Positions 20,955 through 32,548 of a stretch of 64,000 nt of DNA are shown here, piece by piece. The translations under genes were made by a program, and so were the position numbers. The stretch spans positions 9,498,501 to 9,562,500 of the forward strand of contig OX463820.1 in the NCBI GenBank assembly GCA_949825045.1. Reading direction: 5' to 3'. This DNA is from Argyresthia goedartella (Eukaryota; Arthropoda; Insecta; Lepidoptera; Argyresthiidae). The notes under the pieces were generated by a model. That model saw only the letters and a list, made by a program, of their open reading frames with translations. It did not search any database and was not told where the DNA came from. Each line of letters begins with the position of its first letter. Positions within the stretch are counted from its first letter, which is position 1.

Positions 20955-21680
20955 TAAAAAAACCAGCCAAGTGCAAGTCGGATTCGCGCACGAAGGGTTC
21001 CGTACCACCATACAATGGTAGAGATCAAGTGGAGTGAATAGTTTGGATTTTACATAGCAAAATATTGTTTTCAAAGTCATTGGTGCGGCTACTTTCACAT
21101 TCCATTTACGTAACCAGGTGCATTCATAAGTTTGTATGTGGCATTGAAAGAATTGTTGTATGGGAGCCCCCTTAAATATTTATTTAATTCTGTTTTTTAG
21201 TATTTGTTATTATAGCGGCAACAGAAATACATCATCTGTGAGAATTTCATCTGCCTTACTATCACGTTTTATGAGATACAGCCTGGTGACAGACGGACGG
21301 ACGGACGGACGCATGGACAGCGGAGGCGGAGCTCAATAAACACTTCAAACGAAAATAAGTTTGTTCTAAATAAAATAAGCAGTTTTAAGATATAAAACAT
21401 TTATTAAAAACCGCGAATATAACTTTGTCGTTCATACAAACTCTATGAAAAATAAAGTAAATATTCGGTGGTGAAGAATGATAGCGATTTGTGGGCTAGG
21501 TGTATCAGGTGTAAGTGAAGTAAGTACCTCACTAATTTATTATTTTTTGGCTTATATTCATCTGTGAAAATTTCAACTATCTAACTATCACGGTTCATGA
21601 GATACAGCCTGGTGACAGACGGACAGACACACAGTGGAGTCTTAGTAAAAGGGTCCCGTTTTTACCATTTGAGTACGGAA
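20955..21680 (+). repeat. GGTTCCGTACC repeat element, copy 1 (interrupted)
   Basis: AGCCAAGTGCAAGTCGGATT, GAAGGGTTCCGTACCACC, TTTTTAGTATTTGTTATTAT and GAGATACAGCCTGGTGACAG match the family at 43749 and 62355. The GACGGACGGACGG microsatellite block and the GAGATACAGCCTGGTGACAG segment occur twice, separated by about 270 bp of other sequence. Confidence 0.8.
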
Positions 21681-22287
21681 CCACAAAAAGTAACGTTTCA
21701 ACAGTTGCCATTTATTTCTAATACTCAAATAATTGCAATAAATGAATTTGCCAACTGACACATTAATATTTTTACCATAAAGCGGCAACCCACCAACTGT
21801 CATTTCGGTCCAGCTATTTAGATTCCTGCTTAGATCGTAACTAGCGCCACAAGCCTAAAAACGTAGACTTAGCCCCAAAACGAAAAACATTCTCCCCCAC
21901 CCACAATACCTCTACTATATACACGGTAGAGCTTAGAGATCTATTTGAAGAGCGTAATAAAGCAGGACAGACTGGAGCCAATAAACGTAGATTATCGGGA
22001 GTTATGATGCGATTCTCGGTAATGCGACAAGACAATAGGCCCCAGGCAAGGAGCCCGCGGCGCGCGGTGCTGCGATTATATGGAGGAGTATTTAGGACTT
22101 ATGGGGAAAAGCGCCGGAAAAATATGTATTTTAATAATGTATTTTTTTTCGAAAAAAAAAAAGCCGTTTCAATGTAGTGTCATATGGACCATAGACAAGA
22201 AAGTCAGTTTTAGATCCGGTTAAAACCTGTTTAATATACGATAAACGAACCTCAATGTTATTTTCAATTTTTCTGTGTGAAAATCTC
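21681..22287. other. Unassigned DNA
   Basis: No gene is recognised. A 64-codon minus-strand frame (21841-22035) is within chance length. Confidence 0.45.
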
Positions 22288-22492
22288 GGTTAAATAGTAA
22301 ACTGGTTTAAAGTTTCATTGCAAACGAAATAGCAGGGAAAACACTGCGGTAGGTTAGATGAAGACTAGAGGGGCGAGCGCAGCAAAGCCCCCGAATAGTC
22401 TTCGTGTTAAGTTGACATGTAAGAACAAAAGAAACGTAAATTCTAAACCCTGTCGGTCTGGTTTAATAATTGATCAACTAACGGTTTTGACA
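22288..22492 (+). repeat. GCGAAGC repeat family, copy 2
   Basis: GGTTAAATAGTAAACTGGTT, GCGAGCGCAGCAAAGCCCC, GAATAGTCTTCGTGTTAAG and GATCAACTAACGGTTTTG match the tandem units at 34486-34950 closely, and the flanking inverted words match as well. Confidence 0.78.
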
Positions 22493-23447
22493 AGCTTACA
22501 GTGACATATATATTTATTTGAAATAGGCTATTAAGCCCTTTAATGTGATACCTAATACGGCGTAGGTCTCTTTTTTATCCATGTCATTATGTCCTATAGA
22601 GGTTTTCATATTGAATTTAGTGTGACGTCACATAGCCTAGTAGTGGACGATCAAGAAGCTTCTAACCATACCTCTTTTGTCAAATTCTGAAAAGTAGTTT
22701 AGATGTTCTGAGGGAACAGATAAACATACAAACACACATGCATACATAAATAAATAGCGCTTAAAATCATAACCCTCCATTTGGCTTCGCCATAATCAAA
22801 AATAACATAGTGTGTATAATTTAGGCAGTTTTTTTATCGCACAAAAAATTAAGCCATCAAAATTAAGACGAAATTTTCTTCCACAAGATATCTTGCATTA
22901 AACCATGTCCAGTACTCTTATTGAAACCAGCACAGAAAAAAATATTTAGAGTAAAAAAAATAAACTCGTAAATTACACTGTCTTATGATATATGTAAAAA
23001 AATATTAAAATCAAAATTATATCTATTTTAGAGGAAGTTTATAATAAACAGTTTATAAAAATGTATGTATTTATACAATTTCTAAGTACAATCCACTGCC
23101 ATACACCACACGCTCGGCGGCGAGGGCGCATCAGTCAGAGCGCACGCACAAAAAGCGCTGGTTCATGTTATGAAGTCAATTTGTCACCAGCAAGCCGAAT
23201 AATTGTTCCCAGATCACTTTGATCGTCCTCCTGATACCTACAGATAATGCCCGAGAGAATAGCTGATATTGTCAAGGGTTGACGAGATGCATAGTTATAG
23301 AATTATTTTTTTGTGTTTGTAGACTTAAGATATTGTTTTCTCAATTGAGTACTTACCCAAAGATACATTCCAAACATCATCTAACACCGATATGATGTGT
23401 GATTAATTTACGTGATAGTTGGTCGGCTTATGGTCACATGACTTATG
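22493..23447. other. Unassigned AT-rich DNA
   Basis: No gene is recognised. 23095-23160 is a locally GC-rich patch (CACGCTCGGCGGCGAGGGCG) in otherwise AT-rich sequence. Confidence 0.45.
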
Positions 23448-23818
23448 ATGAAGCTATCAGGGATAGTCCCTCAATTTTCACTTATAAGAAAAGATTGAAA
23501 TTTAATATCTTTTTCTCTTCCGTAAAAGGTACCACATCTTTGTATGTAGGTATATGTATGATATATTAAAGTACTTATATAGTCGAGGTAGATATTTTAT
23601 TTATTTGATATATTTGATTTATATTTTGTAAGTAATTTTCTTACGTAAGTATACAGTTTTATTGCGCACTAGGACTGTCCTGTTTCATAAACTTTCCTGT
23701 CTTGCCTAGGTTTACTGGAAGATATCTCTCTTTAGAGATAAGTTCGCATATGCTTATAACATTTCTTGTAACTGTCTGTACCTTTATCTGTGCAATCAAG
23801 AATATAAATTTGAATGAC
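23448..23818 (+). mobile_element. LINE 3' end with RT C-terminal remnant
   Basis: The stretch AIRDSPSIFTYKKRLKF is readable from 23453 and matches the C-terminus of the reverse transcriptase encoded at 55488-56000. The 3' UTR follows (TTTACTGGAAGATATCTCTC, AGAGATAAGTTCGC, TGTGCAATCAAGAATA). The poly(A) signal is mutated to AATCAA. Confidence 0.78.
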
Positions 23819-25216
23819 TTCAAACAAATCTACCGTAGTCAACAGATTTGACCTATTCGTAATAATCTCTGAAAAAAAAAGATCTAAAAGGAATATTATT
23901 CCCTGTAAAAATCTACAACTCCATGGCTCGGCAAACACTTCGAGCCAGAGTCAATGTTGACTTTTTTCCTGCTCCCCTCCCGATGGCACGACAACAAATC
24001 GTATAAATTACCTTTGTCAATCTATGATCTTATTTGTTGGAATCAATATGACTAACCGAGATATCTGTGAGGGAAAATAGGATGAAGGAAGTTCACGGGA
24101 GGTTGTTTATTGCTAGCATAGTGGGTTTGTTTGTGATAGATGATTCTGTTGTGGCCCAGCCACATTGTGCCACCTTGTTTAAAGATTAACACCTCGGAGG
24201 ACAGTAGCGAATACCCACCCAACATCTGGCCAAACATCATGTCCAAGCATCGTATGAAATCACCAGCAACAAAAATTCTTGGAGTTCTCAGACAACAACA
24301 CGCACACTTCACATACCTATAACAATCCCGAAAGAAAACTTTCGAAATAATAATGCCGAAACCCCAATTTCAGGGTAAACCACGGATAAAGATATCGTCC
24401 GAGGACGCCAAACAAAACGATATGTTGACCCTGGGTCTCGTAAAAAACACGTTAACATCCATTCACGTTTGTGCCCCTATTTGCGCGGGAGGCCACTGGG
24501 CGGTTCGGTAACTGATTGCTGACTATAGACTCCCTGTTTGCTTTTCCCTTTTCGGGTTTCCGTACCGTAGGCTCATAGCCGTGATTCTCTTTTTCGAATA
24601 AACATAATATCCCTAATTTGTCGTATTATTTTATTTCTATTCAGTTAAATACAAATATATCGTATATTCAGTTGCACATTTCAAAAGTACTTGAACAAAA
24701 TACCGATAAAAAAAAAGTTTTTATCAGAATGTTCACACAAAAAGCCTAACAATGTATTTATATTCGAATTTCCACCAAATAATTCACTTTTGGAGCCATC
24801 CCTCCGCTAATTTCATTCCACTTCTAAAGTTCCAGTTTGAGATGGAAATAACTCGTTACTTCTATTAAGTAATTAGTCGGCATAAAGCGATTCTTAAGTA
24901 ATGAAGCATAATTATAAGAGAGGACACATCTAAGGAGGCAAATAATTAAATCAATCGTCCCTTCCCTGAGGTATATAATCTTCTCAATTAGATTGAGTCG
25001 GAATAAATATCTTAGACGAATCGAGTTCCACCTTCAAAGCCTCCTCAAAGATGTCTTTCGAAATTAGACTTCAGAAAATTGGGACTTTTCGACTTGATGT
25101 TGTTAGATTGGGACGACACCAGCGAACGTCAAACACGGATGTAGCAAAAGGTATATTGTCTCGGGCCATACGAATGAAACTTGTTATTCTGGAAGATAAT
25201 TCTTGTTAAAGACAAG
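23819..25216. other. Unassigned DNA
   Basis: No known repeat is seen. Opposite frames at 24052-24312 (minus) and 24140-24319 (plus) overlap; the plus frame (NTSEDSSEYPPNIWPNI) looks somewhat protein-like but is only 60 codons. The stretch 24330-24560 is of higher complexity. Confidence 0.4.
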
Positions 25217-25221
25217 CTCCA

Positions 25222-25788
25222 TGTTTAATATTTATGCGTCGGAAACGCACCGGTTTTTTGTTGCGCGAATCGATCGCGAGTAATCGAGACATCACTAGCG
25301 AAAACGGACTAGCAGCTGTCACTCGTACCGGAACGAGATGTAAAATTGGAGGTTAATCTTTCCTCTTGGTCTGGTCTCATCGGTGAGAAAACATGGCGGC
25401 TCGGGCCCCATGGCATTGATTGGTATTTCGGTGAATCAATTACCATAATACAGGCATCGGGCCTGGTCAGAGTGTAAATCTACCTCATAGCGTCGGGCTA
25501 TTGATTGTAATTAGATTTGCGTCAGCGGTCAAGTGATTCGTGGTGAAGGTTGAAGTGTACGGTCTCCAACTCCACGTGTCGGCAGCAGCGCGCCGGCCAC
25601 GCCGTCGCGTCCCATCCTATCCCAACTGTGCCCCCTTTCCCGAATTCCTGTCTCGAATCGAGCCTTCGATTTCCTGTCTACGGAGACAAAGGTAATAAAC
25701 AAATTTCATCAATTCCTTTCTCCCACGTGCGGCCAAGGGCACACTCCCCTCAGGATTCCATGCCGTTCGGTAGGCGTGGAATCAAACA
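25222..25788 (+). repeat. BEL/Pao 5' LTR
   Basis: This 567-bp LTR runs TGTTTAATATTTATGCGTCG ... GGAATCAAACA. Compared by eye with the 3' LTR it shows about a dozen substitutions, a ~20-bp deletion after CCACGCCGTCG and small indels near the end. It contains AATAAA at 25694-25699. Confidence 0.96.
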
Positions 25789-25791
25789 TTT

Positions 25792-25803
25792 TGGTAGCAG
25801 AGC
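25792..25803 (+). promoter_or_regulatory. Putative primer-binding site
   Basis: TGGTAGCAGAGC lies three bases after the 5' LTR and starts with TGG, the complement of a tRNA CCA end. It is the expected place for tRNA priming of minus-strand synthesis. I do not assign the tRNA. Confidence 0.65.
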
Positions 25804-26470
25804 ATTTCCTAGTGGGAAATCATCGATTCACGGTTGTAGGGCTGCCTTTGTCACATTGTGGTTGGGAGAAGGGAATGTCTCAGATTGGCTCAAGTCGGCA
25901 ATGTTTCTGTGGTCGGTATACCACGATTAAAGTTCATTTTCGGTAAGTGAAAGTATAAGTGCCAATTTAGTTAACAGTTGTTATAAATTTGCAGTCGGAA
26001 ACTACTGTTTGTGCGCGGATAAAGGATTGAACGGTCATTCTGCGAAGCCTAGATTGTATTACTTACGGTGGAACGTCGGATTCTGTAGTCCTACAGTGTT
26101 ATTTCGGTTTACACAGCAGGGTCGGGCTATTTAAGGGGTATTAAGCTGATTTGCTGACCTCAAAGGAAGTGTGGTTCATAAGAAGCCACTTATTATTTTG
26201 TATTGTTTTCATAATCAAGTTTTGTGGGTTATTTTTGTATTGTGTTTTATGGTGGCATTTTCTAATTGATTTAGAGTATATATTTATAAGGTGTGTGTCC
26301 ACAGGGCGACCATATTAAATATTGTTTAGGATTTAATTGTTTAGTGGTTGCCTTGGGTTTTACAACTTAGTTTTAATTTCTGTGCCCAGCGCTGACGGGA
26401 AAGTGCTGGTATCTGGCTGTGCTTAGTTCGGCAGTGAAGCATAGGACCAGGAACAATTAAATCGGTAACC
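25804..26470 (+). other. BEL/Pao leader
   Basis: This is untranslated sequence between the primer-binding site and the gag ATG, rich in GTTTTGTG-like T/G words. No frame is conserved. It would normally hold packaging signals, which cannot be seen from sequence alone. Confidence 0.7.
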
Positions 26471-27965
26471 ATGGCACCTTCGCCCTTGACGGTACTGCGA
26501 TATGGTGTCCGTGAGGAGATGAGATGGCTCGCCCATACTCACAAGTATGTGGAGCGACCCGACATGGACGATGTCCTGCTCAAGCGTGTGGAGGACGCAA
26601 TGACACGCGTCGGGAAGGTGTGTCGGCTGGCTGCCGAGGCTGAAGCCCTCGGGCTTACGGATGAGGCCTCGGTGGCTGCAGTGAGGCAGCTCTGCGCGGA
26701 TGCTGACCAAGCGATGGAGTGCTTGGGCGACATCGAGCGTCGCGCCGAAAAAATTAAGCGGTCGCGTCGGGATGACCGCGGGGAGGGTAGCGGAGACCCC
26801 CCCCCCCCTAAGGGTGTGGTTGGACGGCTTCCACACCTGGAGATTCCGGCCTTCGGTGGGGCAATTGATGAGTGGCCGGCATTCATCAATTTGTTCGATA
26901 GCCTGGTCCACGGTCGGGACGACCTGGACAGCGCCTACAAGTTGGCCCAGCTATTGATGGCACTGCGGGGTGAACCGAAGGAGTTGGTCGGTCACCTAAC
27001 GGTTACGGCGGGCAATTATGAGATTGCCCGGGTCATATTGTTTGACCGCTACCAACACAAAAGGCGATTGGTTGAAGCTGTTCAGCATCCCAAGAGTAAC
27101 CCGGGATGTTGACATCCGGGTACAGGTGCTCAACCCTGTGCTGGTGGCCACTAAGGCCCTTCAGAACCTTGGTCTGCCGGTAGACCAATGGTCATATATT
27201 GTGTTATATATGGTTTTGTCACGGTTGCCTGCAGCTGTTCAAAGTCGGTTTGAACAGCTGCATGGGGGCAGTAGCTCGGAACTGCCCACGCTCGTCCAAT
27301 TAACGGAGTTTTTGGAGGGTGAATGCAGGCGATGCGACACCATGGATTCGGAGGCCAGTGTGCAGCGCCAACCCGCGCGGATGCGGGAGGGGCCGCGCCC
27401 CCCACCCCCACGGGGGGGTGGTCGGTCAAAACAATTTGGCGTTTTGAGTGCCGCGCCGTCGGGTGACGGCTGTGTGCACCCCGACGGCTGTGTGCACTGC
27501 GACAGTGCCGGTCATGAGGTGACCAGTTGCGCCAACTTTAAGGCGCTCGGTGTGGCTGCCCGCAGGAAGGTGGTCTTCCGCCACCGATTGTGTTTCGGTT
27601 GTTTGGGGCCGCACCCGCTGAGCGAGTGCTCACGGGCGTCCCCCTGTGAGGGCTGCGGTGGCAGGCACCACGTCGTGTTGTGCCTGAACCGGTCAGGCCC
27701 ATCGGACGGTCACCAGGGCCGGACTCAGGTTGGTCAGTCACAGGGCCCAACCAGGGCCGGACCCAGTCCCCCTACGGGCAACGGGAGTCACCAACGGGGT
27801 GACTGGGGTACCCGCGGACGGGACCCCCCCCCGAGGGGAAGGGGGCAGCGAAGGGGGGTAACAGGCGGGATAGCCGGGGTTCGGTCGCCGCTGTCCAGGG
27901 CCAGCGAGGACGTCGGGCCGCTGGCTCACCGCGTGTTACGGGCGGGTGTCAGATGGCACCTATGA
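26471..27965 (+). pseudogene. BEL/Pao gag, frameshifted
   Basis: The ATG at 26471 has good context (AACCATGG). The N-terminal half ends in a DUF1759-like region: LEIPAFGGAIDEWPAFINLF, then RYQHKRRLVEA. The frame shifts near 27075-27090, after which SIPRVTRDVDIRVQVL and LSRLPAAVQSRFEQLHG continue the capsid-like part. Three zinc knuckles follow: CVHCDSAGHEVTSC (CX2CX4HX4C), CFGCLGPHPLSEC and CEGCGGRHHVVLC (both CX2CX3HX4C). They bind nucleic acid during assembly. The frame then runs through a Gly/Pro/Arg-rich stretch to TGA at 27963-27965, overlapping the pol frame by a few codons. GC content is well above the flanks. Confidence 0.92.
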
Positions 27966-29467
27966 GTGGCGCGAAGGCTGGGAGCCCACCACCTTCTGCG
28001 CCACCCTGCCCGTCGCTCTGGGAGGCGAACAGTCGGATGTCGCCCCCATTCCTAGAGCGCCCCAGGTTGGATCCGCTCTCCCCCCTCCATCCACGGTGGC
28101 CACCGGGCACACCGTTCACAGTCCGGTATGGTCGGGTACCGGGAGAGCGAGGGGCCTATTATGCGGGTTGGGACCCCCTAATGTACATGCGGTCTGATAT
28201 GCCACCGGTGGCATATCAGCAGCCGAGTTACCAGGCCGACGGAGGTCTGAGCGGGTTCGGATCCCGCGGGGGTTCCCGCTAGGGACACGCCGCCCACTTA
28301 CAAGGTGCCGCCACTCCACAGACGGTCATGCTCCCCACCGCCTCGGTGATAGCGTGGAGTTCGGACAGCAAATCTTGTGTAGCACGAGCACTATTGGACT
28401 CGGGGGCCCAGGGGTGCTTAGTCTCGTGCAACCTTGTAAGACGGTTGGGCATTTCGGTAAGGGAGTACCCACATTCCATTCGGGGAATTGGGAACACGGA
28501 AGTCGGTTCCGTTAAGGGAGTATGTCGGATTACTCTCTCGTCACGGGTGGATTCATCGGTGAATCTGACGGTCACGGCATTAGTCATGCCTAATGTGATG
28601 GGCTCAGACCCTCACGTACGGTTGTCGCCCTCGGTGCGACAGTTGGTCGCTGGGTTGTCACTGGCTGACCCGGAGTTCGACATTCCGGGTCCAGTAGACA
28701 TTTTATTGGGTGTCGATGCCTTAGGATACCTGTTAGTGCCAGGTGTCCACGTGTTGCAGGCGACTGGTCTGGTTTCGGTCAACACCAGACTGGGCCATGC
28801 GGTAATGGGTCCGGTCATGCCGGCTGCCCCACGCCTAGCGACTCGTAGTCCCTTATTCGGTTCTGTACTCTCGGAGGTGATACAGAAGTTTTGGGAGGTG
28901 GAGGAACCACCTACGGTACGCCGGTTGGACCCGGTTGAAGAAGAGTGTGAACAGTTTTATCGGAACAATACTGGTCGCCTTCGGTCAGGTCGATTTCTCA
29001 CACGTCTTCCATTTCGGAGTGATCGCCCACCGCTGGGCAGTTCACACCATGCAGCCGAGACGCGGCTTCTGTCGATGGAACGACGCATGAAGCGTGACGG
29101 GATTTTCCGGCAGAAGTACGTCGACTTCATGTGGGAATACGAGTCGCTCGGCCACATGTCGGTTTCGGGTATCGACTGGAAGCGTGAAGACCACTGCTTC
29201 CTGCCTCATCACGCGGTCTTGAGGACCCCGGAGGGCAAAATACGGGTAGTGTTCGATGGATCGGCATCAACATCTAACGGCATGAACCTGAACCAGTGTT
29301 TGCATTCAGGGCCGAAGTTGAATCATGACATCGCGGATATTATCACACGGTTCCGTCGACACAATGTTGTGTTTGTAGCTGACATCCGGATGATGTTTAG
29401 ACAGACGGTCATTCACCCTGACGATAGACGGTATCAGCTGATACTGTGGCGAGAGAGCCCAGATTAG
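27953..29467 (+). pseudogene. BEL/Pao pol, part 1: protease and start of RT
   Basis: This frame is shifted from the end of gag. A Pro-rich stretch (27953-28279) ends at a TAG (28280-28282). The aspartic protease follows in the same frame, with the active-site motif ALLDSGAQ (catalytic Asp at 28397-28399) and the flap-like RGIGNTEVG. The reverse transcriptase begins around 29190 with FLPHHAVLR and GKIRVVFDGSAST, NLNQCL and ADIRMMFRQ, which are characteristic BEL/Pao blocks. A TAG at 29465-29467 interrupts the RT palm just before the next conserved block, which continues in the same frame. Confidence 0.92.
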
Positions 29468-31345
29468 CCCATCAGGGTGTACAAGTTGAACACCAACACG
29501 TACGGGCTACGCTCTAGTCCTTATTTGGCGATTCGCACTCTTCGGGAGTTAGCGGATCGAGAACGGTTAAATTTCCCTAGAGGAGCAGCGATCCTGGAGC
29601 AGGTCCTCTACGTGGACGATATCTGTACCGGTGCAGATTCCGTAGAGGAGGCGCTCGCTCGACGGGACGAGCTGGTTGAGCTCCTACGGGGTGGAGGTTA
29701 CGAGCTCCGGAAATGGATGTCGAACTCTCCAGAGTTACTGACTGGTCTTCCGGATGACTACCAGCAGGATCCCCACATTTTTGAAAATTTGGAAAACCCA
29801 AATATGTTGTCGGTATTAGGCGTCCAGTACCAGCCGGTGTCAGACATGTTTTCGTATCGGGTCGAGTTGGACACCCCGAAGGTCTGGACGAAACGGAACG
29901 TCCTTTCAACGGTGGCTAGGACGTTTGATCCAAACGGGATTTGTCGGAATTCTGAGGCGCAACGAGTGCGGACACAGGTCCTGACACCACGGGAACGGAA
30001 CCATGCGTTGTTCGCATTGGTACGGAACGCGCAGACGGTGCACTTCAAGTCCGAACTGGACATTCTGAGACGCGGACGCGTCCAACTGAAGGGAGCTGTG
30101 GCTCGGCTCAACCCGTTTATTGACCCTCAAGTATTGCTGAGGGTAGGAGGTCGGCTGCAGAATGCCAACCTGCCTTATGCGGCTCGCCACCCGTTGTTAC
30201 TCCCTAGGAAAGGGAAGTTGGTCGAACTGTTGATACAGGATCGACACATTCGGAATGGGCATATCGGATGCCACGCCTTGATGGCGTTTCTCCAGCGCGA
30301 GTTCTGGATTCTATCGGGACGACGCTTAGTGCGTAGCGTCGTATTTCGGTGCCTGCCTTGTTATCGGGCCAAGGCGGCTACGATGCAGCCCCAGATGGGC
30401 GATTTGCCCTCGGATAGGGTTAACGAAATCCGGTCCTTTGCGGGTGTCGGAACGGATTTCGCGGGACCATTCATGGTCAAGTCTTCACAGCTACGGAACG
30501 TCAAATTAGTGAAGGCATACCTGTGCGTCTTCGTGTGCTTGGCCACGAAGGCAGTCCACTTGGAGGTGGTCAGTGACCTCACTACGGAGGCATATATCGC
30601 TTGTCTAGATCGGTTCGTCTCACGAAGGGGCCTCCCGACATTAATCCGTTCGGACAACGGCACAAACTTTGTCGGAGCCAGGCAATATCTGCAGGAGGTC
30701 ACTCAATTCCTGAACGGTAACCAGGACGCCATCGGTACGGCTTGCTCCCGACGAGGGATTGAATGGGTTTTCAGTCCGCCGGGATGTCCTCATTGGGGAG
30801 GAATTTTTGAGGCTGCGGTTAAATCGGCTAAGTCGCACCTGACGAGGATCATCGGTGAGACCTCTCTACGCTTTGAAGAGCTTGCGACGATGTTCTGTAA
30901 AATTGAAATGACACTGAACTCGCGTCCGTTGAGCCCGCTCAGTTCGGATCCAAATGATTTGGAAGCGTTGACGCCGGGTCACTTCCTGATAGGTCAGCCC
31001 CTTAACGCCCTGCCAGAATACCCATTCGGTGATGTTAAGTTAAGTCGGTTAACTAGGTGGCAGATGTTGCAGCAGATGGCTCAAGATTTTTGGAAACGGT
31101 GGTCCCTTGAGTACTTGCACATCTTGCAGCAGCGCCTTAAGTGGACTGACCGGACGAGCCCCCCTCAAGTCGGTGATTTGGTGCTGATTAAGGATGCGAA
31201 CCTGCCATCATTGAGATGGAGACGAGGACGGATCGTCAATTTGTACACGGGTCGGGATGGCACGCCTCGATCAGCAAAAGTCAGGGTGGGGGACTCGGTC
31301 CTCAAGAGAGCGGTCGCAACACTTTCTCGCCTTCCTATTGATTAG
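29468..31345 (+). pseudogene. BEL/Pao pol, part 2: RT active site and integrase, RNase H absent
   Basis: The RT catalytic YVDD is at 29609-29620, with ELRKWMSNSPELL downstream. After RTFDPNG (ends 29938) the sequence jumps straight into the pre-integrase region, so the several hundred residues that normally hold RNase H are missing with the frame kept. The integrase has the zinc-binding HHCC (DRHIRNGH ... CLPCYR) and a catalytic DDE triad: Asp in GVGTDFAGP (30455), Asp in IRSDNGTNF (30653) and Glu in GGIFEAAVK (30809). It ends with a basic C-terminal domain and TAG at 31343-31345. A small stem-loop (GGACAGG/CCTGTCC) follows the stop. Confidence 0.93.
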
Positions 31346-31376
31346 GGACAGGTTCGGGCCTGTCCGGGCGGGTGAC

Positions 31377-31961
31377 TGTTTAATATTTATGCGTCGGAAA
31401 CGCACCGGTTTTTTGTTGCGCGAATCGATCGCGAGTAATCGAGACATCACTAGCGAAAACGGACTAGCAGCTGTCACTCGTACCGGAACGAGATGTATAA
31501 TTGGAGGTTAATCTTTCTTCTTGGTCGGGTCTCATCAGTGAGAAAACATGGCGGCTCGGGCCCCATGGCATTGATTGGTATTTCGGTGTATCAATTACCA
31601 TAATACAGGCATCGGGCCTGGTCAGAGTGTAAATCTACCTCATAGCGTCGGGCTATTGATTGTAATTAGATTTGCGTCAGCGGTCAAGTGATTCGTGGTG
31701 AAGGTTGAAGTGTACGGTCTCCAACTCCACGTGTCGGCAGCAGCGCGCCGGCCACGCCGTCGGACAGCGACGGCAAGGGTTCGATCCCATCCTATCCCAA
31801 CTGTGCCCCCTTTCCCGAATTCCTGTCTCGAATCGAGCCTTCGATTTCCTGTCTACGGAGACAAAGGTAATAAACAAATTTCATCACTTCTTTTCTCTCA
31901 CGTGGCAAAGGCACACCCCCTCATGACTCCACGCCGTTCGGTTTAGGCGTGGAATCAAACA
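31377..31961 (+). repeat. BEL/Pao 3' LTR
   Basis: This 585-bp LTR is the fuller of the two because it keeps the ~20 bp missing from the 5' LTR. AATAAA lies at 31869-31874. The usual purine-rich primer tract just upstream is not obvious; only a G-rich GGGCGGGTGA is present. Confidence 0.96.
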
Positions 31962-31966
31962 CTCCA

Positions 31967-32156
31967 TGTGCACACTAAAAAAAAATTGGTTGCCTATAAA
32001 GTCGGTTTACGGACGATAGTTTTACGTGATAACGTCATAAGAAACGCTCAGCCCGATCGTGCCCCTCTATCGCTTGTCCCGCGCTCTCGCTTGCACGCTC
32101 GGCCCAGGCGGAACGTGAAAATGAGTCATGCTTTTTAGTGCGTGCAGCCGGCGTTA
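31967..32156. other. Possible dispersed repeat
   Basis: GTTGCCTATAAAGTCGGTTT, CGGACGATAGTTTTACGTGA and GTGCCCCTCTATCGCTTG look like a repeat I associate with moth genomes, but this window holds only one copy, so I cannot prove it. Confidence 0.3.
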
Positions 32157-32548
32157 TAGTCAAAAGTCAATAGTCAAAGTACTTTATTACTGTAGATATT
32201 TACATATACTTAGCAAACGTCATTTTTGCCTCTTCTCTACATTGGACCACTGTGGGAGAGAAGGGCGTAGAAACTCCCACAGATTGATTTTTAGATCTCT
32301 TTTAAAAATAGGTTGTGCTTAACTAATACAAATATGAAAAATTTAATTGTTATGATTAAAAAGCAGGAATAAATAATTACAAAACTATTAAAAGCAAGGT
32401 CTGTGTTGAGCCAGATTAACCCCATACAGTCCTGTCATTTAAGTAATCTTGAACATTGTAATATCCCTTTTTCGACAAAGTCGCTTTAACATGCTTTTTA
32501 AATTGCTCAAATGGCAATTTCAAAATCTCCAGAGGTATCTTCATCGAT
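32157..32548 (-). mobile_element. LINE 3' end with RT C-terminal remnant (LPFEQFKKHVK type)
   Basis: On the minus strand the reverse-transcriptase C-terminus reads KIPLEILKLPFEQFKKHV ... SKKGYYNVQDYLNDRTVWG and then a stop. The 3' UTR follows (CAGTGGTCCAATGTAGAGA, AGTATATGTAAATATCTACA) and ends AATAAAGTACTTTGACTT. The clade is probably jockey-like. The 5' end is truncated. Related copies are at 53886, 54663, 57722 and 60424. Confidence 0.85.

Larger units (their letters stand above)
25222..31961 (+). mobile_element. BEL/Pao LTR retrotransposon, internally deleted
   Basis: This is a 6740-bp element with two LTRs that start TG and end CA. The 5-bp duplication CTCCA flanks it (25217-25221 and 31962-31966). 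Domain order is gag, aspartic protease, reverse transcriptase, integrase, with the single-pol layout of BEL/Pao. BEL features include a YVDD reverse transcriptase, a DUF1759-like gag and three zinc knuckles. The RNase H section between reverse transcriptase and integrase is missing, and gag-pol contains a frame change and two in-frame stops. The copy is non-autonomous. Confidence 0.96.

Noticed and set aside
25550..25930. 126-codon ORF in the 5' LTR
   Set aside because: The same partial frame occurs in the 3' LTR and is explained by LTR sequence; gag starts downstream with a better ATG.
26423..26911. 162-codon ORF antisense to gag
   Set aside because: It lies fully opposite the recognised gag frame in GC-rich sequence, which produces long shadow frames.
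30361..30702. 113-codon ORF antisense to integrase
   Set aside because: It is a shadow of the pol reading frame.
31352..31376. Polypurine tract before the 3' LTR
   Set aside because: The sequence is G-rich but broken by C and T, so I do not annotate it as a tract.
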